DNA from: Oncomelania hupensis
Lineage: Eukaryota; Mollusca; Gastropoda; Littorinimorpha; Pomatiopsidae
NCBI GenBank assembly: GCA_036898135.1
Contig: CM072525.1
Span: 23,711,992 to 23,775,991 of the forward strand
Length of the DNA: 64,000 nucleotides
Reading direction: 5' to 3'
The notes beneath the pieces are model-generated. The model saw only the letters and a program-made list of their open reading frames with translations, did no database searches and was not told where the DNA came from. Numbering within the stretch: position 1 is the first letter of the stretch; each line of letters starts with the position of its first letter. Below are positions 60,001 through 64,000 of this stretch, in pieces. Position numbers and translations under genes: made by a program.

Positions 60001-63000
60001 TATTTGATGAAGGTTAGTAGTGACATCTTGTGAGGAGGAGAGAGACTTAGGTGCTGTATAAAGCTCTATCTTTTGATCCTCACATTCAGATTTGCATTAA
60101 CAAGGCCAACGAAATGGTTGGATTAGTTAAGACAGCCTTTAATTATTTAAATAAGGATATTTTTTAGTAAACTGTATAAATCCCTAGTCGGACTACATTT
60201 AGAATATGCAAACACTGTATGGTACCCAGGTATAAAGAGACAATCAGTTGCGCTTGAAAGGGTACAGAGACGAGCAACAAAGCTGGTTAAAGAATGTAAA
60301 AATATGACTAACTCAAACTTAGATATTTTGGAGTGCACATTATGCGGATGTAGAATACATGGAGACTTAGTTAATGCAAGTTTTTAAAATGTATAATGGC
60401 ACTGACGACCTACATGGGAATGATTTATTTACAGCACCGTTTTGTGACAGAACCCGAAATTCTGAGGGGAAAATCTTTGTACAGCACTGCAAATACAAAC
60501 TTATGGACGTTTGTGTGTGTGTGCGTGTTATCTCGATTCTGAGACATATTCCTGGTGTTTTATCTTGGCAATAAAATTATTTGACTTGACTTGTATTTTT
60601 TGTTTTTTTTAACCATTTGGAATGATTTACCAGGTTTTTTTTTTTTTTAAAAAGCACCTAGCATACACTCTTTAAAAAAAAAAACAGTTGGATGAATTAC
60701 CAAAAGTTAAAGAGACTTATTTTTAGCTAAGATGAATGATTTGAAGGAAAATTTGCATGCATAACAGATCCATAAAGTAATTAAACCAGTCAAATAAAGG
60801 ACATTCGCAAAGGCTTCACGGCCTATTTTGTCCTCACACTACTTCTATTAACCTTCTTTCTTTTGCTCCTTTATAAATTTTATAGTCTGAAACTGCAAGA
60901 CTGTTCGCTCCGTCTTGGATGAAAGTCAATATTACTCAGTGTTTTAGCGCAGCTATATATTTTAAAATTGTAATCCATATGTGGCACTTTTTCATGTAGA
61001 ATATAGTGAATAAGTTCTCTTAAAGGCAAGTTGAGTCAAATGTGCACTGCCCCTTCTAGTTTTGTCCATCTGCCATAATCGACAATTACAGACATATTAC
61101 CTTATTAAGTTATTAGGGGGTATTTTGTAGTACTCAGGGCTTGTAATGGTCTGGAGTTAAAAAAGAGGAAAATGGCCGGGGCCACCTAAGTGCTGGAAAG
61201 CGGTGCACGCAATGACGCCCCCCACCGAATACCAATTGTAGCGCTGCATTTTTAATGAGCAAAATACTCAGTCTGACAGTTAAGGAAAAAACACTTTTTT
61301 TTTTTTCGGCGGAAAACCATAAATTTATCGGCGGATTTTTTTTTTTTTAAAGCGGAAATTCGCGGAAAAGCGGAAAATTACAAGCCCTGAGTACTGTGCT
61401 TTTGGTTCTTCATTGGAGGCAAAAAAGATGCTGATGATGATTATGATTCAGACTTGCCTACATGAAAAACTTGTTGACAGTACTCCAGATTTTTGGAGCT
61501 TTGACCAGATTTTGGAGTAACAGACCTTTTTGTCTTATTGTAACACATTAATACAGTGGAACCTCTGGTATCCGTCTCTCTGGTATACGACTCCATCCGT
61601 TATGTGACCTGAAAACTTCTGACGGATTCACTTCCAATAATAAATGACCTCTGGTATGCGACAACCTCGTTTATGCGACCAGCGACCGTGTCTTAAGCCC
61701 TTTATACGACCGTCTTTGGCATTGATTTAACAGAAATATCAGTTAATTTATTGTCTGTACCTTTAGTTTTTTCTCTCATGTTAGTGTACGCCTGCTGTTG
61801 TCTGCTATTTCCGGTTCGCAAGTAAGGGACATTACTTGCCTACACTGGCTTGTCAAAATGGCGTCGCGCAAGAGGAAAGTTTTGAGTTTGGCAGAGAGAA
61901 AGTTTTTCCCTGTTCAAAATGTCTGAAGGCACAACTGTTTTCTATTTTTGAAGTTGTGAATAAAAGACGAAGCTAAAAATGAAACATGTTTTACAGTTTT
62001 CTTTGTCAGAGAATACATGCTGGTGAGTGTGGAAATTAGGACTACATACTCTTCCGAGCCTGACCCTCCCCTCTCCCCCCCCCCCCCCCAATCCCTTGTT
62101 TCCGGTATAAGACCACCTCTATTATAAGACCGTTTTTTCTCAGATTTTGGACGGTCGTTTACCGGAGGTTCCACTGTATTGACATTGTGCACAAAGACAG
62201 TGTACTTAAATACAATATTGGATGTTTACTTAGCAAATAATATTACAAAGTATAAAAATCAAAGGACCAGTGAAGAGTTTAGGTCAACATTTTGCAGAAG
62301 AGTACAAATAAACTTTCTTTCACATAAGCAACACATCACACATGCTTCAGGTTACAATGCATGCATTATTAGGCACCAGTGGCTTTCATCTGCACCTGGA
62401 AAAGGTTTTGATGGACATGTGGATTTTAGTAGCTTTCTCAAACTTTTCATGTGATCTTGATAATACAGTGGAACCTCCAGTATACGACTATCCAAAATCT
62501 GAGAAAAAACGGTCTTATAATAGAGGTGGTCTTATACCGCAAACCAAGCGAGGTGGGGGGGGGGGGGGGGGAGGGTCAGGCTCGGAGGGGTATGTAGTCA
62601 TAATTTTCACACTCACCAGCATGTATTCTCTGACAAAGAAAACTGTAAAACATGTTTCATTTTTAGCTTTGTCTGTTAGTCACAACTTCAAAAATAGAAA
62701 ACAGTCGGGTCTTCAGACATTTTGAACAGGAAAAAACTTTGAAATTGAAGACTGTTTTCGATTAATCAGGTCCTTTCTAAGTCTGTCAGTGCAGAAGCTC
62801 TCAGTTTCGATGTTTTCCTTTCGCCACTTTCTCCACTCTCCCATCGTAGTTTCACAGATTCCTTATCCTTTCTAATGAGCTGAATTTGGGCCTTCCCAAC
62901 GTCTAAACTTCTTGCAATAGACAAACAACTCTCCCCATTTTCACTTCTTTCAATCACTTTCATTCTCTCTGCCAAACTCAAAACTTTCCTCTTACGCGAC

Positions 63001-63970
63001 GCCATTTTGACGAGCCAGTGCAGGCGAGTAATGTCCCTTACTTGCGAACCGGAAATAGCAGACAACAGCAGGCAAGGATGAGAGAGAAAACGAAAGGTAC
63101 AGACAATAAATTAAATGATATCTCTTTTATTGTTTTAAATTGCCTAAGACGGTCGTATAAAGGGTTTAAGACATGGTCGCTGGTCGCATAAACAAGGTTG
63201 TCGCATACCAGAGGTAATTTATTATTGGAAGTGAATCCGTCAGAAGTTTTCAGGTCACATAACAGAGGGAGTCGTAAACCAGAGAGACGGATACCGGAGG
63301 TTCCACTGTACACGCTTTCGCAGTCGTTGTGACAACCATGTGCAAAGGTGACGTCGACTCTGCACAAAGTGCATCTTGCAAACTCTGGCCCTTTCGTAGA
63401 TCTATGTAGTCATTAAATGGCATTTTTCGTTGTAGACTTTCAAAAAAGCTTTCTTTCTGGCCTGCTGTTTAGCGTTTGGTTCATCTTTATTCAGATCGGG
63501 AGAACGCCCTACATCACCGGTTTGCATCAATTTCCACGCTAGTACACAGTACAGAGCAGAATGGAGGAAACCAAAACACACATGCAGCAAACTTACGATA
63601 TGTGCACCTCGGTAAGGAAAGTAAGTAAAAAAGAGCGCCTTTAAATTGGAAGAAAAAATACAAATAAAAAAATTGACTGCATTTTTAGCGAGCTGACTAG
63701 ACCACCAACTCCAAGCCTAAATTGTGTAAGAATATGGCGAATGAATTTACGTTAGGCAAATCTGATAACTGCACCAGCTCATAAAGAATCCTTCTCCATA
63801 AATATCATGCCCCAAGTTCATAACAAAATAAAATTACTCACATCTTTAGCTTTGACCCTGGCATCGTAGTATGGCCTAGCTTTTTCAACACAGGATCCAA
63901 GCTTCTTTGCAAGAACGTCAAGCTTCTGGGTTGATTCAGACAAAGTCTGGCGGAATGATGCTCGGGCATC
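49183..63970 (-). CDS. SH3BP5: SH3BP5/SH3BP5L homologue (Sab, RAB11 guanine-nucleotide exchange factor), 5' end missing
   Basis: Family members are coiled-coil proteins that activate RAB11; vertebrate SH3BP5 also binds BTK and JNK at mitochondria. Exons on minus: 63970-63842, 57279-57118, 55116-54986, 51629-51587 and 51360-49183. They join in phase to 880 codons plus stop. The coiled-coil region reads DARASFRQTLSESTQKLDVL, then AHLETQRAALRFERACSMHE, the signature DPAWQEMLNHAT, then NEAEKERNESELEHQRTT, KRAIGKSKPYFEMKAKFNQ and LRSLEAISDEIHRQR, then GVRGAGVGAE. The last exon (726 codons with stop) is a long Ser/Pro/Glu-rich, probably disordered tail with a Gln-rich patch near the end; human SH3BP5 is only 455 residues in all. 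The first exon(s) lie right of the window. The family assignment is firm; whether it is closer to SH3BP5 or SH3BP5L cannot be told. Confidence 0.95.
51640..53870. other. SH3BP5 intron 4, left part
   Basis: AT-rich, no exon or clear transposon. A GGTCAAAGCC...CAAGGTCGAA stretch near 52980-53010 resembles the GACCTT repeat family. An open frame at 51769-51954 has no recognisable domain. Confidence 0.45.
53872..54062. repeat. 53-bp tandem repeat, about 3.6 units
   Basis: Units begin ATCTAACAGGGACTGCCAAA and contain TTCGCAGTTCCTGGGG; the four units are nearly identical. They lie directly next to each other with no spacers, so this is a minisatellite. Confidence 0.95.
55820..56896 (+). mobile_element. 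Non-LTR retrotransposon fragment (RT to 3' end), copy 2
   Basis: RT text in shifting frames: VRQGCLLSLTLFNVFLERIM, then DALADHKGRVSIGVEQ, HSFKYLEAIVSDNRS, DMLTVVKKRKL, WYGHVTRSSGLAKTILQGTV and REWTGL. It ends VPQRPLSYR and (ATAGG)n. Several frameshifts and stops make it inactive. Same family as 14930-15487 but longer. SH3BP5 intron 2. Confidence 0.88.
56982..57034. repeat. Poly-C(20)/poly-A(33) homopolymer junction
   Basis: The same structure as at 25507-25559, 84 bp from the donor of the SH3BP5 exon at 57279-57118. Confidence 0.95.
57300..58870. other. SH3BP5 intron 1 (of those in the window), right of the exon
   Basis: AT-rich sequence. Parts of 58440-58870 look like the 5' portion of the LINE that follows, but no protein text was recognised. 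Confidence 0.4.
58880..60597 (+). mobile_element. CR1/L2-type LINE, 5'-truncated, reverse-transcriptase ORF with stops
   Basis: Pieces in order: NPSRAQGPNCIPPRVLKELC (about 59190), DAGNYKPVSLTCIVCKVLES (59370), YTERQHGFRKKRSC (59480), IINVDFRKVFDTIPH with the motif A Asp (59586-59630), then VNCINP..., ATKLVKECKNM-like text (60280) and MQVFKMYNGTDDL (60374). The 3' end is AATAAAATTATTTGACTTG, a partial tandem tail. Stops and frameshifts show it is dead. A 47-bp internal duplication lies at about 59655-59745. Confidence 0.88.
61135..61389. mobile_element. 255-bp MITE with CAGGGCTTGTAAT inverted ends
   Basis: Ends CAGGGCTTGTAAT and ATTACAAGCCCTG are perfect inverses, and AGTACT flanks both sides (61129-61134 and 61390-61395). 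AGTACT is itself a palindrome, so target duplication and inverted repeat cannot be told apart there. The interior has GGCGGAAA/GCGGAAAT motifs and T-runs. Probably hAT-type, related to 42041-42473. Confidence 0.75.
61554..62176 (+). mobile_element. pogo/Tigger DNA transposon relic 1
   Basis: Inverted ends CAGTGGAACCTC...GGTTCCACTG are bounded by TA on both sides (61552-61553 and 62177-62178). The plus strand starts a transposase MASRKRKVLSLAER (61857), which then runs into unrelated frame and stops because of an internal deletion. Confidence 0.9.
62466..63308 (-). mobile_element. pogo/Tigger DNA transposon relic 2
   Basis: Same family and ends as relic 1, opposite orientation, TA at 62464-62465 and 63309-63310. 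The minus-strand ORF (ATG at 63003) encodes a CENP-B-type helix-turn-helix: MASRKRKVLSLAERMKVIER and SIARSLDVGKAQIQ. After about 75 codons it runs into a stop; the DDE catalytic domain is absent. Confidence 0.92.
63309..63841. other. SH3BP5 intron sequence next to the first visible exon
   Basis: No repeat or exon recognised. Short open frames on the minus strand (63402-63590) lack recognisable domains. Confidence 0.4.
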
Positions 63971-64000
63971 CTAACATGATGAAAATCATTGTGTTTTTAA

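Overview
This is eukaryotic, intron-rich, AT-rich nuclear DNA from an animal. The protein-coding exons match conserved bilaterian families. The repeat content (tRNA-type SINEs, several non-LTR retrotransposons, hAT and pogo/Tigger DNA transposons, many simple repeats) suggests a lophotrochozoan, most likely a mollusc. That last step is inference; nothing here fixes the species. No bacterial operon, CRISPR array, integrated virus or stand-alone RNA gene was seen.

Five conserved genes alternate in orientation. (1) A V-ATPase V0 subunit a gene (minus, 76 to about 9720) holds the first six coding exons and runs off the left edge. (2) A GATAD1-like GATA zinc-finger gene (plus, 10036-17575) has good first, second and last exons. 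Its third exon is present only as two decayed tandem copies. (3) SLC25A39/40, the mitochondrial glutathione-type carrier (minus, 21505-31633), has ten exons that join in frame to 402 residues. (4) DNAJC9 (plus, 32003-40696) has five exons and 271 residues. (5) An SH3BP5 (Sab, RAB11 exchange factor) homologue (minus, 49183-63970) is missing its 5' end. Genes 1/2 and 3/4 are head to head across short gaps of about 0.3-0.4 kb, probably shared promoters. Genes 2/3 and 4/5 converge.

The remaining DNA (introns and the two convergent intergenic gaps) is mostly decayed mobile elements, often nested. A hAT sits in a LINE reverse-transcriptase ORF, a hAT MITE sits in another repeat with a perfect 8-bp target duplication, and SINEs sit in a foldback and in an AT-rich inverted-repeat element. 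Two pogo/Tigger relics lie 0.3 kb apart in opposite orientation. A 0.56-0.76 kb non-coding repeat with a variable simple-sequence tail occurs in several copies.

No new multi-gene system was found. The items most worth following are the broken exon 3 of the GATAD1-like gene, the two possible C-termini of SLC25A40, the long C-terminal exon of the SH3BP5 homologue, the exon-like element in the V-ATPase gene and the uncharacterised repeat family. Exon borders were read by eye from splice sites, reading phase and remembered family sequences; no search was run.
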